This document shows positions 35,422 through 44,184 of a stretch of 64,000 nucleotides of DNA, in pieces (the first letter of the stretch is position 1; the number at the start of each line of letters is the position of its first letter). The notes below the pieces were generated by a model, which did not search any database, had not been told where the DNA came from, and saw only the letters and a list, made by a program, of their open reading frames with translations. The DNA is taken from the NCBI RefSeq assembly GCF_000262465.1, contig NZ_CM001489.1, positions 1,089,781-1,153,780 of the forward strand, given 5' to 3'. This DNA is from Frankia sp. QA3 (GTDB taxonomy: Bacteria; Actinomycetota; Actinomycetes; Frankiales; Frankiaceae). The position numbers and the translations under genes were made by a program.

Positions 35422-35792
35422 GCCGGGTCGGTGCCGCTGTCCGAGTCGGCGTCGGCGTCGGCGCCGGTGTCGGCCTCGGAGTGGCGGCGGCGAGGGCCGC
35501 GGTGCTGAGGGGCGGGTCCGCCGGGACAATCGGTCGGAACGGAACGAAGAATGCACACACGACAACTGTTGTCCGTCCGCGATCCCGCGGCGAGACGCCG
35601 CGACATCTTCGGACAAGGCCGGACACCCCTGCCGCGCCGGCGCCATTCACGGTAGTCACCGGAGATGGGCATCGCACCCGCGCGCGGCGGTGCCTCGTCT
35701 GCGGTGCCTCGTCGGCGGTGCCTCGTCTGCGGTGCCTCGTCGGCGGTGCCTCGTCGGCGGTGGAGAAGTGGACTATCGCCGGCGGGGTGTCG
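35422..35792. other. Intergenic region with repeats
   Basis: 371 bases containing GCCGACGCC-type triplet-rich repeats near 35430-35480 and the 14-bp array at 35687-35763. No gene is visible. Confidence 0.55.
35687..35763. repeat. 14-bp tandem array derived from the FkbM gene end
   Basis: GCGGTGCCTCGTC(T/G) occurs five times plus a partial copy, followed by GCGGTGGAGAAGTGG. The neighbouring FkbM gene's own 3' end (about 35808-35832) reads GCGCCTCGTCCGCGGTGGAGAAGTAG-like, so the array looks like an expansion of that segment. Confidence 0.8.
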
Positions 35793-36749
35793 TCATGCGC
35801 GCAGCAGCGCCTCGTCCGCGGTGGAGAAGTAGTTCGCGACGTAGGGCCGGACGGGTTCGGCGGCGAGGCGTCCGTCCTCGGTGGCCGGGTCGATGGGGCC
35901 GACGAGAGTGTCGCTCGCCTCGTCGTGGCGGTAGGTCCGGTAGCCGTGGCGGCCGAGCGCGTCGAAGACCTCCGACGGGGTGCCGCCCTCGCCGACGAGG
36001 GGGTCCTCGCTGATCTCGAAACAGACGACGCCGATGCGCCGCCCCGCCAGCAGCCCGGCCGCGCCGGCGAAGACCTGGCGCTCGAAGCCCTCGACGTCGA
36101 CCTTGCACAGCGCGACCCGCTCGATCCCCTCCCGCTCGGCGAACCCGTCGAGGGTCACCGCCGGGACCTCGACCACCTCACGCGGCCGGATCGCCCTGCC
36201 GTCATAGGTGTACATCGGGTGGCTGCCGAGCGAGTTCCATCCGGACGCGGGGTCGGGGAACACGTTCATCGTCGCCGTGCCCGGGGTGTCGGTGACCGCG
36301 GCGCGCACGACCGCGGCATCCGCGCAGCGGTTCAGCGCGAGGGTCTGGACGAGCCGGTCGGCGGTCGCGGGCACCGCCTCGAAGGCGTACACCCGGCCGG
36401 TCGAGCCGGTGCGCCGCCGGGCGTGCACGGTGTAGACACCGATGTTGGCGCCCACGTCGAACACCACGTCGCCGTCGCTCAGTAGCCGGTCCATCAGGGC
36501 GAAGGCCGGGCGGTCACCCGGGCGGCGCATGAGCGAGCGCAGGTGGGCCCGTTCGTCGGCGGGGACCAGCAGGGTGATGCCGTACTCGTCCTCGACGACG
36601 ACGGCGCCGCGGCGGGCCGCGTCCAGCGAGACCCGGGCCTGCCATAAGGCGTCCTTGGCCGCGACGACACCTCCGCGCAGCCGCCTGTTGCGCCGCAGCG
36701 TCGCCCGGGCCCTCCCGGCGATGCGGGTCGCCATCTCCGTCCCCGACAT
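35793..36749 (-). CDS. FkbM-family SAM-dependent methyltransferase
   Basis: A 318-residue methyltransferase with the FkbM fold. The SAM-binding strand is DVVFDVGANIGVYTVHARR (about 93-111), followed by the acidic strand-2 end VYAFEAVPATADRLVQTLALN. The core continues with VTLDGFAEREGIERVALCKVDVEGFERQVFAGA, where KVDVEG is the FkbM signature, and VCFEISEDPL. FkbM enzymes O-methylate sugars or secondary metabolites. No biosynthetic cluster adjoins it, so the substrate is unknown. A perfect CRP-type palindrome lies 92-107 bases upstream of the start. Confidence 0.9.
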   Translation of the reverse strand: MSGTEMATRIAGRARATLRRNRRLRGGVVAAKDALWQARVSLDAARRGAVVVEDEYGITLLVPADERAHLRSLMRRPGDRPAFALMDRLLSDGDVVFDVGANIGVYTVHARRRTGSTGRVYAFEAVPATADRLVQTLALNRCADAAVVRAAVTDTPGTATMNVFPDPASGWNSLGSHPMYTYDGRAIRPREVVEVPAVTLDGFAEREGIERVALCKVDVEGFERQVFAGAAGLLAGRRIGVVCFEISEDPLVGEGGTPSEVFDALGRHGYRTYRHDEASDTLVGPIDPATEDGRLAAEPVRPYVANYFSTADEALLRA

Positions 36750-36828
36750 TTTCTACCCCCGACACATTGATTTGCGCTGCTGAATTGATGACACGGGCAG
36801 ACTAGGGCGGACGGTGCGCGACGTCATG

Positions 36829-36856
36829 CACAATCCCAATTGTGATTCAGATCACA
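36829..36856. promoter_or_regulatory. Overlapping palindromes with a perfect CRP consensus
   Basis: TGTGA-TTCAGA-TCACA (36841-36856) equals the CRP/cAMP-receptor half-site pair with 6-base spacing. It overlaps CACAAT-CCCA-ATTGTG (36829-36844), also perfect. Both sit in an AT-richer promoter region upstream of the FkbM gene. Confidence 0.65.
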
Positions 36857-36983
36857 CGCATTCCTCCGGGCTCGTTTCGGCGGAAAGTTCGGCTTGCTGT
36901 TTTCCAAAATTCGGCCGCTACGGGAGGGAACGGAAATGCCTGCGGCGTGGGCGATGAGCCCGTGCTGGAGGGGAGGTCGGTGG

Positions 36984-37913
36984 TCAGCGGGGGAGTCCGG
37001 AGGCGGTGAGGACGCGCTCGGCGTAGCCGTCGACGGCGCGCTCGGCGTTGTCGGTGTCGTCGAGGTGGAACGTCGCCGTGAAGTGGCTGGCGCCGAGGTC
37101 GGCGAGGTCGGCGAGATGATCGAGGTGCGCGCCGGGGTCGAGCTCGTCACCGCCTGCCGCGGCGCTCTCGCTGGTGGTCGCCCACAGGCCGACCTCGGCC
37201 GGGTCCCGGCCGGCGACGACCGTGTCGGCGCGCAGCGTCCGCGCGGCCCGGCGCAGGTCGTCGACGGTCGGGATCGACACCGACCGGATCGTGCGGGCGC
37301 CGCGCTCGTCGATGGACAGCGGGGCCCACCCCTGCCCCCAGGCGGCCGCCCGGCGCCGGGCACGGGCGCTGTTGCCGGCGATCCACAGCGGCGGGTGCGG
37401 CAGCTGCACGGGGGCGGGTGCGAGAACCTGGTCGAGACCGTCGAAGTGGCGGCCCCGCGCCGAGACGCTGCCCGCCGTCCACGCCTCGCGCAGCATGGCG
37501 AGCGCCTCGTCGAACAGCTCGTTGCGCTCGTCGAAATCGGCGCCGAGGGCCAGGAACTCCGAGCGCAGGTAGCCGACGGCGACCCCCAGGTCGAGCCGGC
37601 CGTCGGACAGGGCGTCGGTGGTCGCCACCGACTTGGCCAGCGCGAACGGGTTGCGGTGCGGGACGACGACGGCGAACGTCATCAACCGCACCCGCTCGGT
37701 GACGGCGGCCAGATAGGCCATGAGACCGAACGGCTCGTAGGCGTCGTGGCCGCCGGCTTCGTACCACTTGCGGGAGGGGGCGAGATGATCGTTGACGGCG
37801 ATGGCGTCGTAGCCCGCCTCCTCGATGCGGCGGGCGATCCGCGCGAGCCGGCGCGCCGAGAAGGCCCCCGACCGGCATCCCGCGTCGAGCACTAACTCCG
37901 CGACGTACTTCAT
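36984..37913 (-). CDS. LLM-class F420-dependent oxidoreductase
   Basis: A 309-residue luciferase-like monooxygenase-family protein. The start (MKYVAELVLDAGCRSGAF) is set by GGAGGT 7 bases upstream; a longer frame to 38054 is Arg-rich leader. Visible features are RRLARIARRIEEAGYDAIAVNDHLAP, ERVRLMTFAVVVPHRNPFALAKSVATTDALSDGRLDLGVAVGYLRSEF, FDEALAMLREAW, and PPLWIAGNSARARRRAAAWGQGW. This subgroup commonly uses F420. It is a monocistronic gene between the FkbM promoter region and the orphan gene at 38081; the substrate is unknown. Confidence 0.88.
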   Translation of the reverse strand: MKYVAELVLDAGCRSGAFSARRLARIARRIEEAGYDAIAVNDHLAPSRKWYEAGGHDAYEPFGLMAYLAAVTERVRLMTFAVVVPHRNPFALAKSVATTDALSDGRLDLGVAVGYLRSEFLALGADFDERNELFDEALAMLREAWTAGSVSARGRHFDGLDQVLAPAPVQLPHPPLWIAGNSARARRRAAAWGQGWAPLSIDERGARTIRSVSIPTVDDLRRAARTLRADTVVAGRDPAEVGLWATTSESAAAGGDELDPGAHLDHLADLADLGASHFTATFHLDDTDNAERAVDGYAERVLTASGLPR

Positions 37914-38080
37914 GGCGCTGACCTCCGCTGGCAGTCGCCGGTCCCCCACGCCCGACGCGGGACGCGCCAGCGCGGCCCGTCGCCGGCCCCGCGCCGCCGC
38001 GCCGCCGGGCGGCCGCCGGATGCCGGCCCCGGACGTTCGCTGTGTTGTCGTCATGAGCCTTCATGGCCCGCCGAATGTGG

Positions 38081-39001
38081 TCAAGTACATACCGGTCTGC
38101 GTGCCAGTCGACGGGCATCGTGACGCCCGCCGGTATGAGTCCCCCGCGCGACATGTCTCTCGGCGCGCGGGGGGACGAGCCCACCGGCCGGGGACGTCAG
38201 CCCGCGGCTACGTGGACGACGTGGACGACGGACGACGTAGCCGGCGGGCTGCGCGCCGGGATGGACCGCCCGCACCGTGACCTCGCCGAGCAGCCGCTTC
38301 GCCTCGTTGCCGACGATGGTCGCCAGGCGCTGCGCCGGCGGTATCTCGTCAAAGGCCGACTGCCAGGCCAGCCGCTCTGGGCCGAGCTGGGCGAACAGCT
38401 CCGTGACGACCGCGTCGACGTCGACGGAGACCGGGCGCCCGTCGAGGGCCTGGCCGATCGTCTTATGGGCCTCGGCGCGGAAGGCGGGCATGTCACGTCC
38501 GAGGATGGCCCGGGTCCTGCCGTAACGATAGGCGCGTTTCATCTCCGCGAGCTGGTCGTCGTACATGTAGTCGTTGTTGATGGCGATGCCCTGGGAGCTC
38601 CATCGGCCGTTCCGGACATAGTCGAGGATCTTCCGGAAGTCCGCGGACGCGTTCGCGGCGAAAGTGCGCTCGGCGTCCGTCGTCTCGTTATGGAGCCTTT
38701 TCGCGATCAGCCCACGGCAGGTGTGCGGCTTCAGCGCCGCGGTGACCTTGTCCTGGGCCCAGGAGCACGCCTCGTCGACCGCCCGGATCACCTGTCCCAG
38801 CCCGCGCGTGATCTCGTTGATGACGGGCGCGTCGACGTCGCAGGCCAGCCATCGGTCCAGCGTGGCGCCGATGTGGGTGAGCTGGGCGACCTGGTCGCCG
38901 GTGAACGCGCCTTCCTCGACCTTCGACTGCAGATCCTTGTAGAAGGCGCACATGGTACCGTCCCGACGTACTTGCGGAATGTACGGGGAAATGTCGGTCA
39001 T
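38081..39001 (-). CDS. Hypothetical protein, no recognised family
   Basis: A 306-residue protein, not recognised. The ATG at 39001 (MTDISPYIPQVRRDGTMCAF) has GGGGAGG 9-11 bases upstream. Residues 20-230 look like a mostly helical globular domain: ITRGLGQVIRAVDEACSWAQDKVTAALK, TFAANASADFRKILDYVRNG, and YMYDDQLAEMKRAYRYGRTR. Few hydrophobic runs and no signal peptide suggest a cytoplasmic protein. The last 60 residues are Arg/Pro/Gly-rich, overlap the 5' region of the neighbouring LLM gene's promoter, and may not be conserved. Confidence 0.65.
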   Translation of the reverse strand: MTDISPYIPQVRRDGTMCAFYKDLQSKVEEGAFTGDQVAQLTHIGATLDRWLACDVDAPVINEITRGLGQVIRAVDEACSWAQDKVTAALKPHTCRGLIAKRLHNETTDAERTFAANASADFRKILDYVRNGRWSSQGIAINNDYMYDDQLAEMKRAYRYGRTRAILGRDMPAFRAEAHKTIGQALDGRPVSVDVDAVVTELFAQLGPERLAWQSAFDEIPPAQRLATIVGNEAKRLLGEVTVRAVHPGAQPAGYVVRRPRRPRSRGLTSPAGGLVPPRAERHVARGTHTGGRHDARRLARRPVCT

Positions 39002-39398
39002 GACGTCTTTTCCTCCCCGGCTGCTCGTGGGCGGGCATGCCTCCCGGCCGGCCGAAAGGGGCCGACCGATCTCCACCGGGGGAAACGGTAGGGAGTGCAC
39101 GGTGATCCCGGTTCGGTAGTTATGGAAACTGGCGCGTTGCCGTGCGCCGCCGCACCGCTATGTGAGCCTTTCCGCTGCCCCGCGGCCGCCGCTGCACGGC
39201 CTTTCCGTCGGCTCTGGTCCGGCGAGACGCTCCGGTGTGAGCCGGCGCCCGGTTCCCGTCCCGCCGCCGGCCCTTCCACGGGTAGCCTCGCGGCCGGCGG
39301 CAGACGGTCTGTAATGTCTGCTCTGAACCCTGTGGGATAGTTCGCCTCCGCCCGGAGACCGGAATGCGGGACGCGGCAGGACGGGAGAAACCACGCCG
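39002..39398. other. Divergent intergenic region
   Basis: About 400 bases between the orphan gene (minus) and the lipoprotein gene (plus). No gene or clear palindrome was found; the promoters of both genes should lie here. Confidence 0.5.
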
Positions 39399-40256
39399 GT
39401 GTTCCACGTACACGATCAGCCAGGCCTTCGGGGTGCGCGGCTCGGCGCCGCGTCGATGATCTCGGTGGCCCTCACCCTGCTGGCCGCGGTCCTGTCCGCC
39501 GGATGTGAACCGGGTTCGGCCGGCGGGGCGGGTGCGGTGCAGGCGCGCTCCGCCGCCAGTGCCGGCGTCGCGGCCTCAGCCTCGGCGTCGGGGGCGCTAC
39601 CCACCGTGGACCGCCCGGAGGCGGCGCCGACCCGGCTGGGGGCATCAGGGGCACCGCCGACCGCTGGCGGGCTGACGCCCACCGCCGGTGGTCCCTCCGC
39701 GGGTTCCGAGCCGGAAGCCGGTCCGATACCGGGAGAGCGGGCTGCGATCCCGCCGGCCGCAGCCACTGCGGCTGCCCCGGTACCCGCGGTCACGCGGCCG
39801 CCAGCCGCGGCCGGCGCCCCGGCCGCTCAGGCACCAGCAGCTGGACGACCCCCGTCCGGCGGTGAGAACCGCCCGTCTGCGGCGCCATCGTCCGCGGTCG
39901 TTCCGCTTCCCACTCGCGGCGGCCCGACGCAGAAGCCGCTGCCGCAGCTGACGATGCGCATGTCCGAACCCGACGCGAGGCAGACCGACCCGGACCCCGC
40001 CTGCTTCAGGTTCTCGGTCACCTACACCAACATCGGAAACGCCGCCACGGTGGGCGGATCCGTAGCGGTGAACGTGCACTGGTGGACCGGGAATGGCTAC
40101 ACACCGGCCGGGCCCGGCTGGCTCAACACCCCGATCCCCGGTCAGATCGTCCCGGGCCAGACGATGAGCAAGGCCTACCGCCTGTGCGTGCCTGTGGCGG
40201 CTCCCGCCGGCTACTACGCGGTGGCGAGCAGCCTGGGTAGCGCGATCTACAACTGA
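39399..40256 (+). CDS. Secreted lipoprotein with C-terminal beta domain
   Basis: A 285-residue predicted lipoprotein. The GTG start gives a signal peptide with hydrophobic core ISVALTLLAAVLSAGC and lipobox LSAGC (Cys36). A long Ala/Pro/Gly/Ser linker (about 40-185) is followed by a compact beta-rich domain: LTMRMSEPDARQTDP, CFRFSVTYTNIGNAATVGGSVAVNVHWWTG, and KAYRLCVPVAAPAGYYAVASSLG, with two Cys that could pair. The domain resembles CARDB/immunoglobulin-like binding modules but is not assigned. It is followed by the HtrA-like protease gene, so a joint cell-envelope role is possible. Confidence 0.7.
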   Translation: MFHVHDQPGLRGARLGAASMISVALTLLAAVLSAGCEPGSAGGAGAVQARSAASAGVAASASASGALPTVDRPEAAPTRLGASGAPPTAGGLTPTAGGPSAGSEPEAGPIPGERAAIPPAAATAAAPVPAVTRPPAAAGAPAAQAPAAGRPPSGGENRPSAAPSSAVVPLPTRGGPTQKPLPQLTMRMSEPDARQTDPDPACFRFSVTYTNIGNAATVGGSVAVNVHWWTGNGYTPAGPGWLNTPIPGQIVPGQTMSKAYRLCVPVAAPAGYYAVASSLGSAIYN

Positions 40257-40388
40257 GACCGGCGCCAGCCGGCTGGCCGGCGGACGTCCGCGTTCCCTGG
40301 GTTCACAGCATCGAGTCTGGCTCCGAGCAGCCACGATCGGCCGAGGGCGGGGTGGTCGGAGGGGCGGCGCAGCGGGTATGCCGCTGAC

Positions 40389-41483
40389 GTGTATCGGGTC
40401 GTGCGCAGAGCGTGGTTGCGGGTGGGAGCCGTGGTCGTGGTGCTCGTCGCCCTCATCGCCTTTGTCGGGCACGGGGGCCGGTCCAGCATGCCGCCGGCCA
40501 AGGGTGCGCCGCCGGCCGCCGCGGGGGCGCTGTCCGTCGTGCCGGATGTCGTTGCCGACGTCGAGCCCTCGGTGGTCACCATCCTCGTGGGGGACGGACT
40601 GGGCAGCGGCATCGTCTACCGGTCCAACGGCGTCATCGTCACGAACCAGCACGTCGTGGCCTCGGCGACCGACGGGGCGGTCGAGGTCGCCTTCGCGGAC
40701 GGGCGGCGCGTGCCCGGCAAGGTGCAGGCCGCGGACGCGGTCAGCGACATCGCCGTGGTGAAGGTCGAGCGCACCGGGCTGCCGGCGGCGAAGTTCCGCA
40801 AGCAGCAGCCCCGGCTCGGTGAGCTCGCGATCGCCATCGGCAGCCCGCTCGGCCTGGAGAACAGCGTCACCGCCGGGATCATCTCGGGTCTCAACCGCAC
40901 CCTTCCCGATGCCGACGGCCAGGGCGGCCCGGGTGGGGAAGGCGGGCAGGGTGGGTCCGGCGGGCAGGCCGCCGCGGCCGGTCCGCGCGTCGATCTGATC
41001 CAGACCGACGCGGCGATCTCACCCGGGAACTCCGGCGGGCCGCTGCTGGATGCCGAGGGGCGGGTCGTCGGCGTCACCGAGGCGTACCTGCCCCCGCAGA
41101 CCGGCGCGGTCTCGCTCGGGTTCGCGATCCCGTCGGCGACCGTCGTCGACGCCGTCGACCAGCTGCTGCGCACCGGCGCCGTGCGGCACGCGTTCGTCGG
41201 GATCCAGTCCGTCACCCTCACCCCGCAGATCGCCGACCAGCTCGGCCTGGCTGTCCGCAGCGGGGCGTTGGTGCTCGGGGTGGTCCGTGGCGGTCCCGCT
41301 GATCGGGCCGGCATTCGGCCCGGTGACGTCATTCGCTCCTTCGACGGCCGGGCGGTCATCTCCGTCGAGGACTTCTCGGCCGAGCTGCGGTCCGTCGACC
41401 CGGGGCAGACGGTGACCCTGACCGTCAACCGCGACGGCGAGAACGTGAAGGTCAAGGTGACCGTCACCGACCGTCCGACCTGA
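40389..41483 (+). CDS. HtrA/DegQ-like serine protease with PDZ domain
   Basis: A 364-residue trypsin-like protease with one N-terminal membrane anchor (VGAVVVVLVALIAFVG, residues 12-27). The catalytic triad is His88 (TNQHVVA), Asp120 (AVSDIAVVKV) and Ser215 (ISPGNSGGPL). A Gly-rich loop of about 20 residues (GQGGPGGEGG) precedes the serine strand. One PDZ domain follows (about 268-360: FVGIQSVTLTPQIADQLGL, LVLGVVRGGPADRAGIRPGDVIRSFDG). Start codon GTG. It should act outside the membrane in protein quality control or regulated proteolysis. Confidence 0.92.
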   Translation: MYRVVRRAWLRVGAVVVVLVALIAFVGHGGRSSMPPAKGAPPAAAGALSVVPDVVADVEPSVVTILVGDGLGSGIVYRSNGVIVTNQHVVASATDGAVEVAFADGRRVPGKVQAADAVSDIAVVKVERTGLPAAKFRKQQPRLGELAIAIGSPLGLENSVTAGIISGLNRTLPDADGQGGPGGEGGQGGSGGQAAAAGPRVDLIQTDAAISPGNSGGPLLDAEGRVVGVTEAYLPPQTGAVSLGFAIPSATVVDAVDQLLRTGAVRHAFVGIQSVTLTPQIADQLGLAVRSGALVLGVVRGGPADRAGIRPGDVIRSFDGRAVISVEDFSAELRSVDPGQTVTLTVNRDGENVKVKVTVTDRPT

Positions 41484-41792
41484 CTCCGAGAACCGACGCC
41501 CGAGAACCGGCATCCGAGAACCGACGCCCGAGAACCGGCATTCGAGAACCGGCATTCGAGACCGGGGAACCCGGGGCAGGGCCGCCGGCTTGCCGTGAAG
41601 GCCGAGAAAGCGGCCATGGCATTGGCGCACGGTTGTCGATCGCTTGCGTCTGCGGGGGAAGACGTGTGGGTCGGTCGGGGTCGGTAATGCGCCGCCGGCC
41701 TGCGTTCACGGCCAGCGTGTTTACGCATATTTCGGCCGGCGGCCACCTTGCCGTTGGGGTGCTTCACCGGCGGCGGGCCTACGTTCAGCGCC
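41484..41792. other. Intergenic region with 14-bp repeats
   Basis: 309 bases. Just after the protease stop, about five degenerate copies of CGAGAACCGGCATT/CGAGAACCGACGCC run from 41487 to about 41560. No gene is supported. Confidence 0.6.
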
Positions 41793-43496
41793 ATGCCAGT
41801 GAGTCCTCCCAGCGAAGTGGTGGCGTCCGGCGTTCCCGCGGACATCGCCCGCGACATGACCATCGCGGAGCAGCACGAGTGGCTCCAGACCTTTCTGCGC
41901 CGCCGGCCGGTGAGCCGCCGCGGGATGCTGCTCGGCGGGCTGGCGGGCGCGGGTGCCGCGACGCTGGGCACGACCCCGTTCGGCCGGGCCGCCTACGCCG
42001 CCACCACGGCGGACAGCCCCCTGCTGGTCGGCGGGCGGCACACCGCGTTCGGCGTGGACCCGGCGCGGCAGCTCCGCCTGGCCGCGCAGCTGTCCCGCAA
42101 CCCGGGCCGCGGCCGGATCCTCGTCGACATCGGCCCGGGCCGCGGCCTCGGCGGCACGATCGAGGCCGAGGTCCGGCCGCTGCTGTCGCAGGTGCCGCAG
42201 GTCGACGGGTCGATCCTCACCGTCGAGCAGTTCTACGTGCACGCGGCGTTCGACCGCCTCGCCCCGGGCCGGGAGTACTACTACCGGTTCCGCATCCCCG
42301 GCGGCGCGACGACCCCGGTGCAGGCGGTGCGCACCGGGCACGCGAAGGGCCGCCACGGCGGCCCGTTCCGGTTCACGATGATGGGCGACCACGGGTCGAA
42401 CACCACCCCACCGGGTGACCCGAAGGGCGTCTTCGACGATGGCTACTACAAGCCGGACAACGAGCCGACCGTCGCGCACGCCTCCGCCATCACCGCGGCG
42501 ATCGCCCGCCAGGACCCCGCGTTCCATCTGCTCGCCGGCGACATCTGCTACGCCGACCCGTCCGGCGCAGGCAAGCCGCCGAAGCGGACCACGACCGGCC
42601 AGCCGCCGGCGGGCTTCGACAACTACGACCCGACGGTCTGGGACGTCTACCTGGCCGACATCGAGGTCTCCAGCGCCCGCACCCCGTGGATGTTCGCCAC
42701 CGGCAACCACGACATGGAGGCGCTGTACTCGCCGCACGGCTACGGCGGCCACGCCGCCCGCCTCGACCTGCCCGGCGACGGGCCCAAGGGCTGCCCGAGC
42801 GTCTACTCGTTCGTCTACGGCAACGTCGCCGTGCTCTCGCTGGACGCCAACGACGTCAGCTTCGAGATCAGGACGAACACCGGCTACTCCGGCGGTGCGC
42901 AGACCTCCTGGGTGGAGCGGACGCTCTCCGGCTACCGCAACGATCCGGACGTCGACTTCATCGTCTGCTTTTTTCATCATTGCGCCTACTCGACGACGTC
43001 GCAGCACGCCAGCGACGGCGGGGTCCGCGCCGCGTGGGCGGCCCTGTTCGACAAGTACCAGGTCGACCTGGTGCTCCAGGGGCACAACCACCTCTACGAG
43101 CGCACCGACCCGATCCGCGGCAACGCCCCGACCCGGGAGGCGCCCGACGGGTCGACCGTCGAACCGGCGAAGGACGGCACCATTTACATCACCGCGGGCA
43201 GCGCCGGCCGGCCGCGTTACCAGTTCCAGACCGGCGAGCCGGAGAACTACCGCGGGAAGCTCGTCCCGGGGTCGAACGTCGTGCCCAACAGCTACGTCTG
43301 GTCGCCCGAGGGCACGAAGACCCCCGAGGCGATCAGCTGGTCGCGGACGCGTTTCGACAACTACGCGTTCGTCGCCGTCGACTCGGCGCCGGGGCAGCCC
43401 GGCGGCGCATCCACGCTGACCGTGCGCGGCGTCGACGAGCACGGCACCGAGTTCGACCGCGTCGTGCTGAAGCGAGCCGTCCCCCGTCACCGCTGA
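41793..43496 (+). CDS. Tat-exported purple acid phosphatase-like metallophosphoesterase
   Basis: A 567-residue phosphatase. The ATG at 41793 (MPVSPPSEVVASG) is preferred over an upstream frame extension. A twin-arginine signal is visible: VSRRGMLLGGLAGAGAATLG (Arg42-Arg43), with probable cleavage near AAYA. An N-terminal FnIII-like domain (about 75-185) precedes the catalytic domain with all purple-acid-phosphatase metal motifs: Asp199 (GDHG), Asp250/Tyr253 (GDICY), Asn305-His306 (GNHDME), His395-396 (FFHHC), and His431/His433 (GHNHLYER). It probably releases phosphate from extracellular phosphoesters. No PHO box was identified upstream. Confidence 0.92.
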   Translation: MPVSPPSEVVASGVPADIARDMTIAEQHEWLQTFLRRRPVSRRGMLLGGLAGAGAATLGTTPFGRAAYAATTADSPLLVGGRHTAFGVDPARQLRLAAQLSRNPGRGRILVDIGPGRGLGGTIEAEVRPLLSQVPQVDGSILTVEQFYVHAAFDRLAPGREYYYRFRIPGGATTPVQAVRTGHAKGRHGGPFRFTMMGDHGSNTTPPGDPKGVFDDGYYKPDNEPTVAHASAITAAIARQDPAFHLLAGDICYADPSGAGKPPKRTTTGQPPAGFDNYDPTVWDVYLADIEVSSARTPWMFATGNHDMEALYSPHGYGGHAARLDLPGDGPKGCPSVYSFVYGNVAVLSLDANDVSFEIRTNTGYSGGAQTSWVERTLSGYRNDPDVDFIVCFFHHCAYSTTSQHASDGGVRAAWAALFDKYQVDLVLQGHNHLYERTDPIRGNAPTREAPDGSTVEPAKDGTIYITAGSAGRPRYQFQTGEPENYRGKLVPGSNVVPNSYVWSPEGTKTPEAISWSRTRFDNYAFVAVDSAPGQPGGASTLTVRGVDEHGTEFDRVVLKRAVPRHR

Positions 43497-44184
43497 CCGC
43501 GGGATCCCGTGTGGCGTGCGGCGGCGCCCTGACCTCCGCCCGCGGCACGTGGCGGGCCTGGCGCCCCCCGTCCACGGATTCACCCTTCGCCTGCTTGCCG
43601 GCCTCGCCCGCCGGCAAGCAGGCTTCGCCGCGGGCCGGCACGGTTCCCTGCGGCTAGCCTTCCCCGGACTCGTATTACCCTCGTTTCCCGCCCCCCGGGG
43701 CGCGTTTACGGGCGGACCCGGGAACTTGCCCGGGTGACACCATCGCCGGACGAGCCCGACGGGAAGCCCCGGCCGAGCCTCTCCGCCCGTTCCCGGAATC
43801 GGCGCGGCGGCGCTACCGGCCAGCGGTTGGCGGGCGATCCAGATGAACTACTCGCGCGGCAAATCATCGAAATCTGGCGCCCTGTGCCGCATCCAGGCCG
43901 AGCCCCCAGATACAGGTAGCAAGACCACTGCATGACGCTAAACTCCGCTGTGGAAGGCTCGCCACGCAGGCAGCCGACACGCCCAGCAATCAGATATCCC
44001 GCTGCGCCACCAAGCCGGGTGTTTACGATCGATGCTGCCGCACTCGATCGTGCGGTGCCGTATCCGGCAAACCTTCCGGGCATTGCGAGGAATCGTCGAT
44101 CGATTGTCCGGAAATGCTTAGTGACTGCTTGAAGCCGCCGCTCGTGTGGGCAAATCCGCCCTTGTGGAAGAAAGGCTGTTCGAC
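43497..44184. other. Intergenic region with a terminator hairpin
   Basis: 688 bases. It contains the hairpin 43589-43623 and a locally AT-richer stretch from about 43840 to 44130. A 61-codon GTG frame at 43734 (ends HPGRAPRYR) has no clear ribosome-binding site or family and is not called. Confidence 0.5.
43589..43623. terminator. Perfect 13-bp hairpin downstream of the phosphatase gene
   Basis: Arms 43589-43601 (GCCTGCTTGCCGG) and 43611-43623 are perfectly complementary around a 9-base loop, 93 bases after the phosphatase stop. Confidence 0.6.

Noticed and set aside
34693..35508. Plus-strand frame opposite the 34999-35421 hypothetical gene
   Set aside because: Pro/Arg-rich without motif; the minus strand has the better helical coding pattern.
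43734..43919. 61-codon frame starting GTG after the phosphatase gene
   Set aside because: No ribosome-binding site, no family, and mostly Arg/Pro-rich; left uncalled.
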